Below, in pieces: positions 61,101-64,000 of a DNA stretch of 64,000 bases. Below the pieces are notes generated by a model. It did no database searches. It worked only from the letters and a program-made list of their open reading frames with translations, and was not told where the DNA came from. The number at the start of each line of letters is the position of its first letter. Position 1 is the first letter of the stretch. The stretch spans positions 1,620,171 to 1,684,170 of the forward strand of contig NW_023998564.1 in the NCBI RefSeq assembly GCF_014805625.2, written 5' to 3'. The translations under genes were made by a program, and so were the position numbers. This DNA comes from Glossina fuscipes. Taxonomy: Eukaryota; Arthropoda; Insecta; Diptera; Glossinidae.

Positions 61101-62583
61101 GGAGCACGGACGAGTACAATAGATCTTCTCGGTCGCGGTACGGACTGCCTACGCAATGAATAATACTAATTATAAGTAAGCCAATTCAACATTCTTAATA
61201 TATAGTTTATGCCTTCAACCGGTGCATACCGCCAAACTGTTTCAAGTAGACAACATTTAGATTTTCGTGCAAAACTGAAGCAGACACAGCTACTTTTGCC
61301 ATCACAGATGATTTTTCGTTTCATCACAATGATACCGAACAACGCAAAGCGGATTATTAAGTTTAGAAATATGCAGAACAAGCAAAGATAACCAGGAAGG
61401 TCATCAAATTTAAAACACGTAGGTTCTTTGAAAGTTTCCAGAATTTGAGGAATGTATTAGTGCCTGCACTGAAAAGCCCGCGCAGTTATTGTTTCACAAT
61501 AGTGAGTAAGACAATGTGAATGTTCCTGCGAAAATAAAAAACTTAAGTAAAACGCTATCATAAAATGATGTCTGAGAACTCTCAAAAACCATAAACAATA
61601 ACAAAAACATCGAAGTATCAGACGATCGGTGAATTAAATTTATGGCGAAGGCACAAGCTGTCAACGTGTCCAAAGGATAGGTTTACACAAGAGAAAGCTG
61701 ACGACATGTTTGATGCCGCGTGTGGTCACATTGCACGAAAAATATCGCGTCACAAGCGATAGCGGGAGGGATACGATAGAAATATTTTTAATAAATTATT
61801 CTATGTATTTTATGTGTTTGACTCAAATTTAGCAACAAATTTGATGGATTGAGGCCATTAAAAGGCATCATCAACATTGTTTTAAGTAATGCTCGTCAGT
61901 AGTTTACAATTGGCGAATCCAATTCATTAAGTTTCAATAAGAAGACTGTTAAGCGCTGAGAGATGAGAGCTTGCAAGATTGTAGATAAAAAATAGCAGAT
62001 CGTAATATTGGAAAATTGTCCAGGGCTCTTCTTAGATTTATCAGTTATTTGCCTATTTTCATATTTCAAACACTATAAGATCGCAAAACTCCGAGTTTTC
62101 AATTGATTTCCCTTGTTTCCGTATTTTCGAAAAGTGTTCCAAATGTTTCCCTTTTTTTATTTTTGTTTCCCCCTTTTTTTCTAATACTTGGGCGCAGATT
62201 TACAGGCCATGGCCATCACTCCCCTATTTTTTTCAGACAGCAGTAATGTAACAAATTTTTTAAATATATGGTTTAATTTCATTTTCAACTCTATGCGCAA
62301 ATTTTGAAAAATTATATCTGTCAGATGCTTTTCACTAAAGGGACGAGCGGAATAGCTCTTAGAAGAAATTTAGTGTTGCAGTGTCGCAACAGGTCTTGAT
62401 TGCGAAAGTCATTACATAAAGAAATAGAAGTTTTTTTTAAATTTAATTATAACTTCCATTCGACGAACTTTTTAATTAACCGTATTTACTATAAATGAAT
62501 CCTTATATTTTCTGTTTTCTATTCTTTTGCAGACTAATGGTCTTCACTATTTTACACCAGTGCCACAGGCGACTTGTTCATAG
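21802..62583 (+). CDS. Gdap2: GDAP2 homologue (macro domain + CRAL-TRIO), 13 coding exons, full length
   Basis: Joined coding exons: 21802-21858, 21947-22101, 24727-24869, 24937-25069, 25164-25273, 25351-25593, 36432-36562, 36637-36737, 60112-60265, 60338-60477, 60553-60607, 60677-60820, 62533-62583. The sum is 1617 nt and every junction keeps frame, giving 538 residues against roughly 500 in vertebrate GDAP2. Residues about 70-250 form a macro domain (ADP-ribose-binding fold) with the family's 'NTTNET' and 'CRTGE' blocks. Residues about 357-522 form a CRAL-TRIO (Sec14-like lipid-binding) domain. This two-domain order is diagnostic of GDAP2. The biochemical role is poorly known in the family: the macro domain lacks the usual glycine-rich loop of hydrolases, so catalysis is doubtful. 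All introns are GT-AG except intron 3, which is GC-AG. Introns 6 and 8 are about 10.8 and 23.4 kb and TE-filled. Confidence 0.93.
22430..23245 (+). mobile_element. Degenerate mariner element, copy C, in Gdap2 intron 2
   Basis: A heavily decayed transposase with visible islands: 'NRRITFREM' (22478), 'ITGDET' in a shifted frame (about 22658), '[14 protein letters not shown]' (about 22915), '[12 protein letters not shown]' (about 22978) and '[10 protein letters not shown]' (about 23030). These are in the right order for a DD34D mariner, with the second catalytic D kept in 'HKDNAPAH' and the third corrupted. Many stops and frameshifts. It belongs to a different lineage from copies A/B/D. Confidence 0.85.
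23760..23850 (+). repeat. tRNA-like (SINE head-like) segment
   Basis: 'gatgagtagccgagtagata' resembles a class II tRNA 5' end/A box, and 'aagagttcaaaactc' 45 bases later resembles a B box. Spacing fits a pol III promoter, but no acceptor stem pairs, so it is not a functional tRNA. A tRNA-derived SINE fragment is the likeliest reading. Confidence 0.35.
24727..25593 (+). CDS. Gdap2: Gdap2 coding exons 3-6 (macro domain)
   Basis: Four exons (24727-24869, 24937-25069, 25164-25273, 25351-25593) separated by introns of 67-94 nt, the normal fly size. They encode the macro domain from '[19 protein letters not shown]' through '[19 protein letters not shown]', '[11 protein letters not shown]', '[16 protein letters not shown]' and '[13 protein letters not shown]' to '[15 protein letters not shown]'. 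Exon 3 ends 'gttagag' before 'gcaagc': only this GC donor keeps the frame, because the nearby GT at 24863 leads to a stop. The segment closes with a basic '[18 protein letters not shown]' tail before the linker exons. Confidence 0.92.
25594..26034. other. Start of Gdap2 intron 6 with coding-like segments of unknown origin
   Basis: On + at about 25731-25870 '[20 protein letters not shown]' is open. On - at 25870-26000 '[20 protein letters not shown]' is open. Both look more protein-like than the surrounding intron and may be further captured gene scraps. I cannot assign either, and neither continues. Confidence 0.3.
26035..26127 (+). repeat. 31-bp tandem repeat, three units
   Basis: Units at 26035-26065, 26066-26096 and 26097-26127, each based on 'aaaagtaaagcgtgc' plus 'cagttgcaaagtgtgc'-like sequence, with 2-5 differences between units. 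It is intronic and noncoding. Confidence 0.8.
26128..27514. other. Gdap2 intron 6, unannotated part
   Basis: No gene recognised. A roughly 50-bp direct repeat ('aaaggagaaacagctg...agaaaataatcc') occurs at about 27283-27325 and 27338-27380, just before the Cpsf160 pseudogene. Confidence 0.35.
27515..28490 (+). pseudogene. Cpsf160: Cpsf160 (CPSF subunit 1) fragment, broken
   Basis: This is a segment of the beta-propeller cleavage and polyadenylation factor CPSF160, in conserved order. It begins with '[12 protein letters not shown]' (about 27530) and 'SPWPVRK' in the tract near 27670, then 'GEDKELTE', '[11 protein letters not shown]', '[20 protein letters not shown]' and '[19 protein letters not shown]' (to 28020). 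'EIFKKERK' and '[15 protein letters not shown]' (28060-28120) follow, then '[15 protein letters not shown]' to '[17 protein letters not shown]' (28126-28490). A stop and a missing stretch at 28027 remove the part that in the family contains the 'EVVPEPG' region, and there are frameshifts near 27620-27760. It stops abruptly where the 'ttactctcagatgtta' module begins. It covers only a small part of the roughly 1,400-residue protein, has no start, and is a pseudogene in the intron of another gene. Confidence 0.85.
28480..28790 (-). repeat. 'aacatctgagagtaagc' repeat module (inverted copy)
   Basis: On + the unit reads 'cttactctcagatgttacga'. Full or near-full units occur at about 28496, 28548, 28694, 28727 and 28757, with 'acagctgttaacaaatac' in between. 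It is the reverse complement of the module flanking the LINE at 5.2 and 9.7 kb. It sits exactly between the Cpsf160 fragment and the gypsy-like integrase remnant. Confidence 0.7.
28708..29217 (-). mobile_element. gypsy-type LTR retrotransposon pol remnant (integrase N-terminus)
   Basis: On the - strand a frame stays open from about 29217 to 28708 (about 170 codons) but has no ATG until 28902. It encodes '[20 protein letters not shown]', then '[20 protein letters not shown]' and 'QYFFPSM' (about 28900), the HxxxH half of the zinc-binding domain of Ty3/gypsy-class integrases. The CxxC half is lost after 28890. Relatives in flies include endogenous-retrovirus-like (errantivirus) elements; this is a small, inactive piece. 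The adjoining repeat module may be derived from its LTR (inference). Confidence 0.6.
29340..29835 (+). pseudogene. MOV10/Armitage-like RNA helicase fragment, broken
   Basis: Two consecutive frames carry the pre-helicase region of this SF1 helicase family. The first (29340-29576) has '[14 protein letters not shown]' and '[20 protein letters not shown]', matching the family's 'NY..RF..LL.LEEI' signature. The second (29600-29800) has '[16 protein letters not shown]' and '[20 protein letters not shown]', matching the 'ENRPSV..GD..' and 'VLLKF...F' blocks. Stops at 29574-29590 separate the halves, and no helicase motifs follow, so it is a fragment. A possible splice acceptor ('ctcctcggtgcag') lies just before the first block. 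Armitage itself is a piRNA-pathway protein; which paralogue this comes from is not resolved. Confidence 0.65.
29885..30190 (+). mobile_element. Mariner fragment, copy D
   Basis: Carries '[10 protein letters not shown]', the first catalytic aspartate motif '[11 protein letters not shown]' and 'IHIDTEA.YSWA' in the same order as copy A at 1.2-2.0 kb, on the + strand. Stops and frameshifts occur every 20-40 codons. It sits between the helicase-like and ACE-like gene fragments. Confidence 0.7.
30306..30722 (+). pseudogene. Angiotensin-converting-enzyme-like (peptidase M2) fragment, broken
   Basis: An open frame of 106 codons ends at a TAG (30624-30626) and continues in the same frame to about 30720 ('[20 protein letters not shown]'). 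The blocks '[19 protein letters not shown]', '[13 protein letters not shown]', 'ICDC' and 'KDLEYY' followed by the 'WRQ...' segment match, in order and spacing, the helical N-terminal half of insect ACE-like peptidases ('LRRQF..L..LG...L', then a Cys pair, then 'EL.YYW..'). The zinc-binding HExxH region is absent. Neither signal peptide nor start context is present. Gene capture or a duplicated exon is likely; paralogue not resolved. Confidence 0.55.
30779..31140 (-). pseudogene. Probable U2SURP/SR140 fragment, two exons with a short intron retained
   Basis: On the - strand exon-like 31140-30986 ends '...NDDIEGIP' at a 'gtacgt' donor. A 'gcttgctag' acceptor follows some 57 nt later, and the next exon starts 'LDEDIDGE'. 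The join is in frame. A stop follows after 'NVR', but a shifted frame continues with '[19 protein letters not shown]'. The 'GIPLDEDIDGE' and 'PSKWETID' phrases are characteristic of the C-terminal region of the spliceosomal SR140/U2SURP family. Keeping an intron argues against a processed (retrotransposed) copy. Assignment is from memory of motifs and is moderate. Confidence 0.5.
31200..32190. other. Gdap2 intron 6, unannotated part
   Basis: A+T-rich; includes a short 'cacacacgcacacgcac' run near 31425. No gene recognised. Confidence 0.35.
32195..32386 (-). pseudogene. Odorant-receptor-like terminal exon (7tm_6), isolated
   Basis: On the - strand a good acceptor ('tttttctttcttgtag') precedes an open exon of 63 codons ending in TAA. 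It begins '[20 protein letters not shown]' and continues through '[20 protein letters not shown]' to '[10 protein letters not shown]'. The 'S..WYD.P...Q' then 'M..S..PL...A......L.TF' arrangement is the signature of the last transmembrane exon of insect odorant receptors. Upstream receptor exons would lie at higher coordinates, but none was recognised to 36.4 kb. It could therefore be a lone fragment or the end of a gene whose other exons I missed. The last codons lie inside a 20-bp inverted repeat (see findings). Confidence 0.55.
32400..33620. other. Gdap2 intron 6, unannotated part
   Basis: Slightly GC-richer patch at 32875-32970 ('gggtcgccgcctggtcgtgt'). No gene recognised on either strand. 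Confidence 0.35.
33632..33877 (+). repeat. 41-bp minisatellite, five units plus a degenerate sixth
   Basis: Units at 33632, 33673, 33714, 33755 and 33796, each exactly 41 bp and based on 'aaagtaacaaaattcgaagt' followed by 'tcgctcatttacttctccgct'-like sequence. A sixth, diverged unit ends near 33877. No spacer variation of CRISPR type is present: the whole unit drifts. Confidence 0.9.
33878..34540. other. Gdap2 intron 6, unannotated part
   Basis: No gene, RNA or named repeat recognised. Confidence 0.3.
34545..34720 (-). repeat. tRNA-derived SINE-like segment
   Basis: On the - strand 'tgagtggataagaatcgtga' (A-box-like) is followed after about 20 nt by 'cgggttcaaatctcc' (B-box match). The downstream sequence does not fold as a tRNA. 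The GC content exceeds the surroundings. A SINE head is the best explanation; the body and tail were not delimited. Confidence 0.4.
34890..35110 (+). repeat. CT-rich low-complexity tract
   Basis: Polypyrimidine sequence with a (CT)n core at about 35043-35078. The two long overlapping reading frames here (S/L/P-rich) reflect this composition, not genes. Confidence 0.8.
35111..36431. other. End of Gdap2 intron 6, unannotated
   Basis: A+T-rich with 'atatacatatatatacatat' runs near 35640 and poly-A tracts near 36020-36130. No gene recognised. It ends at the 'aatatttacag' acceptor of exon 7. Confidence 0.4.
36432..36737 (+). CDS. Gdap2: Gdap2 coding exons 7-8 (acidic linker)
   Basis: Exon 7 (36432-36562) follows 'tatttacag' and completes the glycine codon begun in exon 6. 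It encodes an acidic, serine-rich segment ('[20 protein letters not shown]'). Exon 8 (36637-36737) encodes '[20 protein letters not shown]' and ends 'caagaaag|gtacgt' in phase 2. It corresponds to the helical linker that precedes the CRAL-TRIO domain in GDAP2. The next canonical exon is 23.4 kb away. Confidence 0.9.
36738..37225. other. Start of Gdap2 intron 8, with an AT palindromic tract
   Basis: At about 37112-37157 a run of 'atataatatattatattata' type sequence is nearly self-complementary, and the flanks are unannotated. Confidence 0.5.
37226..37470 (-). pseudogene. Unidentified coding-like exon
   Basis: An open frame of 76 codons on the - strand reads '[20 protein letters not shown]', later '[20 protein letters not shown]' and '[13 protein letters not shown]'. 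It is strikingly polar, aromatic and helix-forming compared with random ORFs of this A+T-rich DNA. A 'ccgatag' acceptor-like site precedes it, and the frame ends in a stop. It looks like the last coding exon of a real gene or a captured piece of one. I do not recognise the family. Confidence 0.45.
37471..37979. other. Gdap2 intron 8, unannotated part
   Basis: A+T-rich; no gene recognised. Confidence 0.35.
37980..38225 (+). pseudogene. Tetraspanin large-extracellular-loop fragment
   Basis: In one frame, with a single internal stop (TAA after 'AWNHIQS'), it reads '[20 protein letters not shown]', then '[13 protein letters not shown]', '[14 protein letters not shown]' and 'GHCFDS'. The CCG motif followed by two further cysteines at the right spacing is the hallmark of the tetraspanin second extracellular loop. 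The transmembrane helices are absent. It is a stray fragment with a 'ttccaag|tctaa' end, possibly one exon of a Tsp gene. Confidence 0.8.
38226..38585. other. Unannotated spacer
   Basis: The ORF at 38279-38467 (+) has no recognisable motif. Nothing else seen. Confidence 0.3.
38586..39322 (+). mobile_element. Degenerate mariner element, copy E
   Basis: Decayed mariner transposase with islands in order: '[20 protein letters not shown]' (38592), '[10 protein letters not shown]' (about 38783), 'HKRNIP' (about 39040) where the family has 'HQDNAP', '[14 protein letters not shown]' (about 39105) and '[16 protein letters not shown]' (39165). Two of three catalytic positions are altered. The C-terminal half is an uninterrupted ORF (38899-39321) despite the decay, probably by chance. 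Confidence 0.65.
39400..39720. repeat. Family B dispersed repeat copy
   Basis: Shows 'tttctgtccgtctgtccgtc', 'gatgaaattttggcataccg' and 'ttttgaaaagtcgttatatg', shared in order with 47360-47720 and, more loosely, 55470-55790 and 57340-57600. It is noncoding and typical of short dispersed repeats in flies. Confidence 0.55.
39721..40960. other. Gdap2 intron 8, unannotated; (CA)n microsatellite
   Basis: A (CA)n run occurs at about 40387-40407 ('cacacacacacacacacact'). No gene recognised. Confidence 0.5.
40961..41200. repeat. Family A dispersed repeat copy
   Basis: Contains 'gatgatgggtataaagcatt', 'gaccccgaccgaatttaact' and a closing 'ccttcggtgatgggtataaa'. Both ends of the family are visible, so this is a short, internally deleted copy or a junction of two. 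Confidence 0.6.
41201..43027. other. Gdap2 intron 8, unannotated
   Basis: ORFs at 41255-41560 (+), 41446-41667 (-) and 42090-42326 (-) have no recognisable domain. The last ('[20 protein letters not shown]') looks moderately protein-like. A GC-richer island lies at 42500-42770 ('gacggctgcggcccccctta'), with no match I recognise. Confidence 0.35.
43028..44298 (+). mobile_element. Near-complete mariner transposon (copy F), both inverted repeats present
   Basis: The element spans 43030-44296, about 1.27 kb, the usual mariner size, and is flanked by TA dinucleotides (43028-43029 and 44297-44298). The 5' end begins 'ttggcttggggaaaaagaaa' (43030) and continues to about 43061. The 3' end (about 44265-44296) is its reverse complement with two mismatches near the tip. 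The transposase inside is nearly intact. The high TIR identity and good reading frame mark this as the youngest mariner in the window. It sits in the same orientation as Gdap2, in intron 8. Confidence 0.95.
43215..44243 (+). pseudogene. Mariner transposase with one in-frame stop
   Basis: ATG at 43215 opens '[20 protein letters not shown]'. After 222 codons a TAG (43878-43880) interrupts, and the same frame continues to 44243. The DD34D residues are all present: '[10 protein letters not shown]' (about residue 154), 'HQDNARPH' after the stop, and the third D in '[13 protein letters not shown]'. The helix-turn-helix N-terminal region is intact. Between 'GEAPQT' and 'ARKVLL' the sequence appears several residues shorter than relatives I recall, suggesting a small in-frame deletion. 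It resembles the mariner lineage widespread in Hymenoptera and other insects (mellifera-like), by recall only. It cannot make full-length enzyme without readthrough. Confidence 0.93.
44299..47355. other. Gdap2 intron 8, unannotated
   Basis: Three kilobases of A+T-rich DNA without a recognisable gene. The only ORF over 60 codons (46964-47152, +) has no clear family. Confidence 0.4.
47356..47725. repeat. Family B dispersed repeat copy
   Basis: Starts 'tctataccatacactgcttg', contains 'ggcttgtccgtcttctatgc', 'gacgcgttttggaccaagaa' and 'tattgaaaagttgttatgta'. Co-linear with 39400-39720. Confidence 0.55.
47726..49252. repeat. Unannotated DNA and a probable family A copy up to the second gap
   Basis: From about 48430 to 49050 a decayed copy shows 'gcccgtctgtgtgatgtgtg', 'atgggaggta'-like spacing and the terminal phrase 'cgaatataactttcttactt' (about 49028). 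The ORF on - at 48389-48655 is an artefact of it. The part 47726-48430 holds nothing recognised. Confidence 0.4.
49253..49262. other. Short assembly gap (10 N) inside a 33-bp direct repeat pair
   Basis: 'tagttttatacaatttttat' plus 'aggcgtggcattc' occurs identically at 49146-49178 and 49320-49352, one copy on each side of the N run. This is a likely assembly joint. Confidence 0.9.
49263..51418. other. Region upstream of the alternative Gdap2 exon: putative 5' UTR and promoter zone
   Basis: No coding region recognised. The 800 bases before 51419 are A-rich with no splice acceptor close to the ATG, which fits a 5' UTR. A 'ctttatatacgggtgccaat' TATA-like sequence at about 50847-50866 is a possible core promoter, but this is weak. 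At 50200-50340 'tactctcagaaataagaaaa' recalls the 1-150 stretch. Confidence 0.3.
51419..51534 (+). CDS. Gdap2: Alternative first coding exon of Gdap2 (CRAL-TRIO-only isoform)
   Basis: ATG 51419 (a second ATG two codons later) opens 38 codons plus two bases: '[20 protein letters not shown]' ... '[11 protein letters not shown]', then a donor 'agag|gtcagt' at 51535. It ends in phase 2 with the bases 'ag', exactly as canonical exon 8 does, so it splices into exon 9 ('a tac gaa') to restore AGA TAC GAA. The resulting protein would be 219 residues: a 39-residue acidic leader plus the whole CRAL-TRIO domain, without the macro domain. No splice acceptor lies close upstream, so it is a first exon from an internal promoter, not a cassette. 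Not supported by transcript data here, but the frame, phase and donor all agree. Confidence 0.7.
51535..52915. other. Gdap2 intron 8, unannotated
   Basis: Overlapping ORFs at 52263-52748 on both strands show no family I can name. The - strand frame 52615-52376 is lysine/serine-rich with several cysteines, but there is no regular finger. Nothing is claimed. Confidence 0.3.
52916..53110 (+). mobile_element. Mariner fragment, copy G
   Basis: In shifting frames the stretch shows '[13 protein letters not shown]' (about 52973) followed by '[20 protein letters not shown]' (about 53005), matching the '[16 protein letters not shown]' block after the second catalytic aspartate of mariner transposases. 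It is a short remnant, probably related to copy C. Confidence 0.6.
53111..54290. other. Gdap2 intron 8, unannotated
   Basis: A+T-rich; no gene or named repeat recognised. Confidence 0.35.
54291..54660. repeat. Family A dispersed repeat copy
   Basis: Begins 'cttatacccatcaccgttat', contains 'aggagaatgtttacgacaga', 'agacggacaggcagacatgc' and 'atttgacgctgatcaaaaaa', and ends 'ccttcggcgatgag'. One of the clearest copies and the same orientation as 13151-13710. Confidence 0.7.
54661..55465. other. Gdap2 intron 8, unannotated
   Basis: No gene recognised. Confidence 0.35.
55466..55800. repeat. Family B dispersed repeat copy
   Basis: Contains 'acgcccagaaggactccacc', 'acgattgatttcgaatcact', 'gtccgccctctgatgtgtgt' and 'cccatataaagccttatttt'. 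Partly co-linear with 57340-57600 and 47356-47725. Confidence 0.5.
55801..56309. other. Gdap2 intron 8, unannotated
   Basis: No gene recognised. Confidence 0.3.
56310..56545. repeat. Family A dispersed repeat copy (partial)
   Basis: Runs from 'atagccatcaccgagagatt' through 'tatccttgatcagcatcaaa', 'tttaaacatgtccgcctgac' and 'aaaaatgaagctatcggcat'. It is truncated after 'ttggcaaaaacattggaaac'. Confidence 0.65.
56546..57339. other. Gdap2 intron 8, unannotated
   Basis: No gene recognised. Confidence 0.3.
57340..57600. repeat. Family B dispersed repeat copy
   Basis: Contains 'gtccagaaggacttgaaatg', 'taataccgatcgatctaatc', 'atccgtctgtccatccgttt' and 'caaatcggaccactttttcc'. This wording is widespread in fly genomes (family knowledge). 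Confidence 0.55.
57601..58380. other. Gdap2 intron 8, unannotated
   Basis: No gene recognised. Confidence 0.3.
58381..58560 (-). mobile_element. Mariner fragment, copy H
   Basis: On the - strand near 58500-58390 the translation reads '[19 protein letters not shown]', a stop, then 'SADGQKPAR'. This matches the first catalytic aspartate block ('DETW.H.YTPE..QQS..W') of irritans-type mariners. A short remnant. Confidence 0.55.
58561..59365. other. Gdap2 intron 8, unannotated
   Basis: No gene recognised. Confidence 0.3.
59366..59920. repeat. Family A dispersed repeat copy, well preserved
   Basis: Begins 'ttgattttgtcaacacgttt', contains 'cacccagaaagaagcgtcag', 'attcttggtcagcatcaaat', 'ggtaaacattccgcttttcg' and ends in 'tataaaagattcggtcccga' and 'ccgaatgtaattttcttatt'. 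The terminal 'attcggtc/gaccgaat' is an 8-bp perfect hairpin with a 2-nt loop (59881-59898), suggesting a terminal structure of the element. Confidence 0.7.
60112..62583 (+). CDS. Gdap2: Gdap2 coding exons 9-13 (CRAL-TRIO domain and C-terminus)
   Basis: Exons 60112-60265, 60338-60477, 60553-60607, 60677-60820 and 62533-62583, with introns of 72, 75, 69 and 1712 nt. They encode '[20 protein letters not shown]', '[20 protein letters not shown]', '[20 protein letters not shown]', '[20 protein letters not shown]' and '[20 protein letters not shown]', then 'EYDMA' and a short tail ending 'VPQATCS'. The 'G..D..GRPVVV', 'YFHTLTS' and '[10 protein letters not shown]' blocks are those of the Sec14-like domain of GDAP2/BNIP2-type proteins. 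All donors and acceptors are canonical. These exons serve both the long and the proposed short isoform. Confidence 0.93.
60940..62520. other. Last Gdap2 intron, mostly unannotated
   Basis: At 60950-61140 a GC-richer patch reads '[20 protein letters not shown]' in one frame, resembling the C-terminal zinc-knuckle tail ('H.LC.C') after the RT of jockey-like LINEs; this is a weak match. The rest (61150-62520) has no recognisable gene. Confidence 0.3.
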
Positions 62584-63500
62584 ATAAAAACAATTAGACC
62601 AGAGGCAGTATAAATCACAAAAACACAACCAAATTTTTAACATTTTGTGGGTCTTTGAGTCTGGCAAACACTCGGAAATTAGCATCCCATCAAGTACTTA
62701 CACGTATTAAAAAAAAGAAAAAGAGAATTTAAACAAATAAAACAACAACCAAAATACCAATAATGTACCTCTTATCCAAAATAATAATTTGTTAAATTTC
62801 ATAAAAAATTTATTAAATAATTTTCATCTCAAACATACTAAAGAAGATTTGCTAATATATGCATATATGAAAATGTATGTTTATATAAGCATGCAATTAA
62901 GTACGTTTGCATATATATGCATGTATGTTTGTTTATATGCATAAATGTATATCTAACAAAACAATCTTAACTTGTTCGAACTAAAACACGGCTTGATCAC
63001 ATCACCGATTATAAATAATTTAAAACAGAACAAATGAATAAAAATATTAGTCTAGTTCGACCAACTACCTACTCTCACTTAAAGAATGTTATTTTAAAGA
63101 AAATATTCAAAAAGTTTCCCAATCTCTTTCAAACATTTTTGGACGACTCCATAAAATCTTTAAAAATCTTTCATCATTAATTAAATTATTCCTGAATATC
63201 TTTTTTTCCGTATGATCAAAATAAACAACCAACTAAATAAAGAAAATGTACCTAAACCATGTGCAAACCGAATATTGTTGCTAATAATAAGAAAGATTTA
63301 CAATTTTTTTTCTTTTTAGCGCTTATAATTGTGTCGTAGTTAATTAATTAAAAAATCATAACATCTATTAAAATGAAAATTAAAAAAAAAAAAAATTTAA
63401 ACGAGCCAAACACAACAGCAACATTTGCTAAATTAATTAAGCGTATTATTAAGTGAACCTCAGCATGAATAATTCATCATTTGTTGTTAATAAAAAAATG
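62584..63500 (+). promoter_or_regulatory. Putative Gdap2 3' UTR with candidate poly(A) signals
   Basis: AATAAA hexamers occur on + at 62736-62741, 63037-63042, 63219-63224 and 63236-63241. Any of these could end the transcript, and the first lies about 150 nt after the stop codon. In such A+T-rich sequence hexamers are expected by chance, so the true site is unknown. A TA/TGCATATA-rich microsatellite-like run lies at 62850-62950. Confidence 0.35.
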
Positions 63501-63718
63501 TACACTTGTTTTTTATTTGATCGATGCACAGAGAACGGGCGCCATTAACGCGCAAGACACCCCATTACTTTAAGAGATGAAAAAGGATCTCATTTTTATT
63601 TGATGGCATGTTAGGGAGAATTTTACTATGTTTTATATCTTCACGATGTTTCAACTTTTCCAAATCAAATGTGACCACATTATCGACGGAATCATGTGTT
63701 CTTCCTCGAATGTGTTCT

Positions 63719-64000
63719 ATTTTATTTTATTTTATTTATTCCACTTACACTAGAAACTCAACTAAACAAATAACAGTCGAGTTCAATTGGCTCTTAATGC
63801 AAAACTTATATTAAATAACAATAAAATTGAGTATAAGCATAATAAAACAAATAAGAAGAAAAAAAAAGAAAAAGAAAAAAGAAAAAAAAAGCATGTACAC
63901 TTTCAGCATAGGAGCACACTTACAACCGGTACAGGACCAAATTGCAAATCAATCCCTAAGCCATCGCAAACATGCATAAGCCTGGCAACCGATAATAAAT
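63719..64000 (-). mobile_element. 3' end of another copy of the LINE, running off the window
   Basis: Read on + it is nearly identical to 5330-5584: 'ttattccacttacactagaa', 'aacagtcgagttcaattggc', 'gtacactttcagcataggag' and 'cctggcaaccgataataaat'. It differs mainly by a 15-base insertion ('aaaacttatattaaa' type) near 63803 and by poly-A/G tract length. The tail is the same repetitive 'ttattttattttattt'. The low divergence shows recent amplification of this LINE family. Confidence 0.92.

Overview
The window looks like a piece of a higher-fly (brachyceran dipteran) nuclear genome. It is strongly A+T-rich and almost gene-poor, and it is full of mariner, jockey/CR1-group LINE and short 'atgggtataaaa' repeat debris of the sort common in calyptrate and tephritid flies. 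The only intact host gene found has the intron-exon style of an insect gene. I cannot name the species. Two assembly gaps occur (4931-5030 and 49253-49262).

The one convincing host gene is a GDAP2 homologue (macro domain followed by a CRAL-TRIO/Sec14 domain) on the + strand. Its 13 coding exons run from 21802 to 62583, about 41 kb. I joined them by hand from splice sites: they total 1617 nt, an uninterrupted frame of 538 codons plus stop. The macro domain lies in exons 3-6 (24.7-25.6 kb), an acidic linker in exons 7-8 (36.4-36.7 kb) and the CRAL-TRIO half in exons 9-13 (60.1-62.6 kb). An ATG-starting exon at 51419-51534 splices in the same phase into exon 9 and would give a 219-residue, CRAL-TRIO-only isoform from a second promoter. 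One intron uses a GC donor.

The large introns hold most of the interest. Intron 6 (25.6-36.4 kb) carries broken pieces of unrelated host genes: a Cpsf160 segment, a MOV10/Armitage-like helicase segment, an angiotensin-converting-enzyme-like (peptidase M2) segment, a probable U2SURP/SR140 segment that still has a short intron, and the last exon of an odorant receptor. Among them are a gypsy-type integrase remnant and a mariner scrap. Intron 8 (36.7-60.1 kb) has a tetraspanin fragment, an unidentified coding-like exon on the - strand, a nearly complete mariner with both terminal inverted repeats, and more mariner remnants.

Upstream of the gene (1-21.8 kb) is TE territory. A LINE on the - strand (about 5.3-9.5 kb) has an intact PHD-finger ORF1 but an endonuclease-deleted, stop-interrupted ORF2. 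It has a decayed 5'-truncated sister at 13.7-14.7 kb and a third 3' end running off the window at 63.7-64.0 kb. There are also two inverted relatives of one mariner family and many copies of a noncoding repeat family. I found no rRNA, no intact tRNA, no CRISPR array and nothing prokaryotic.
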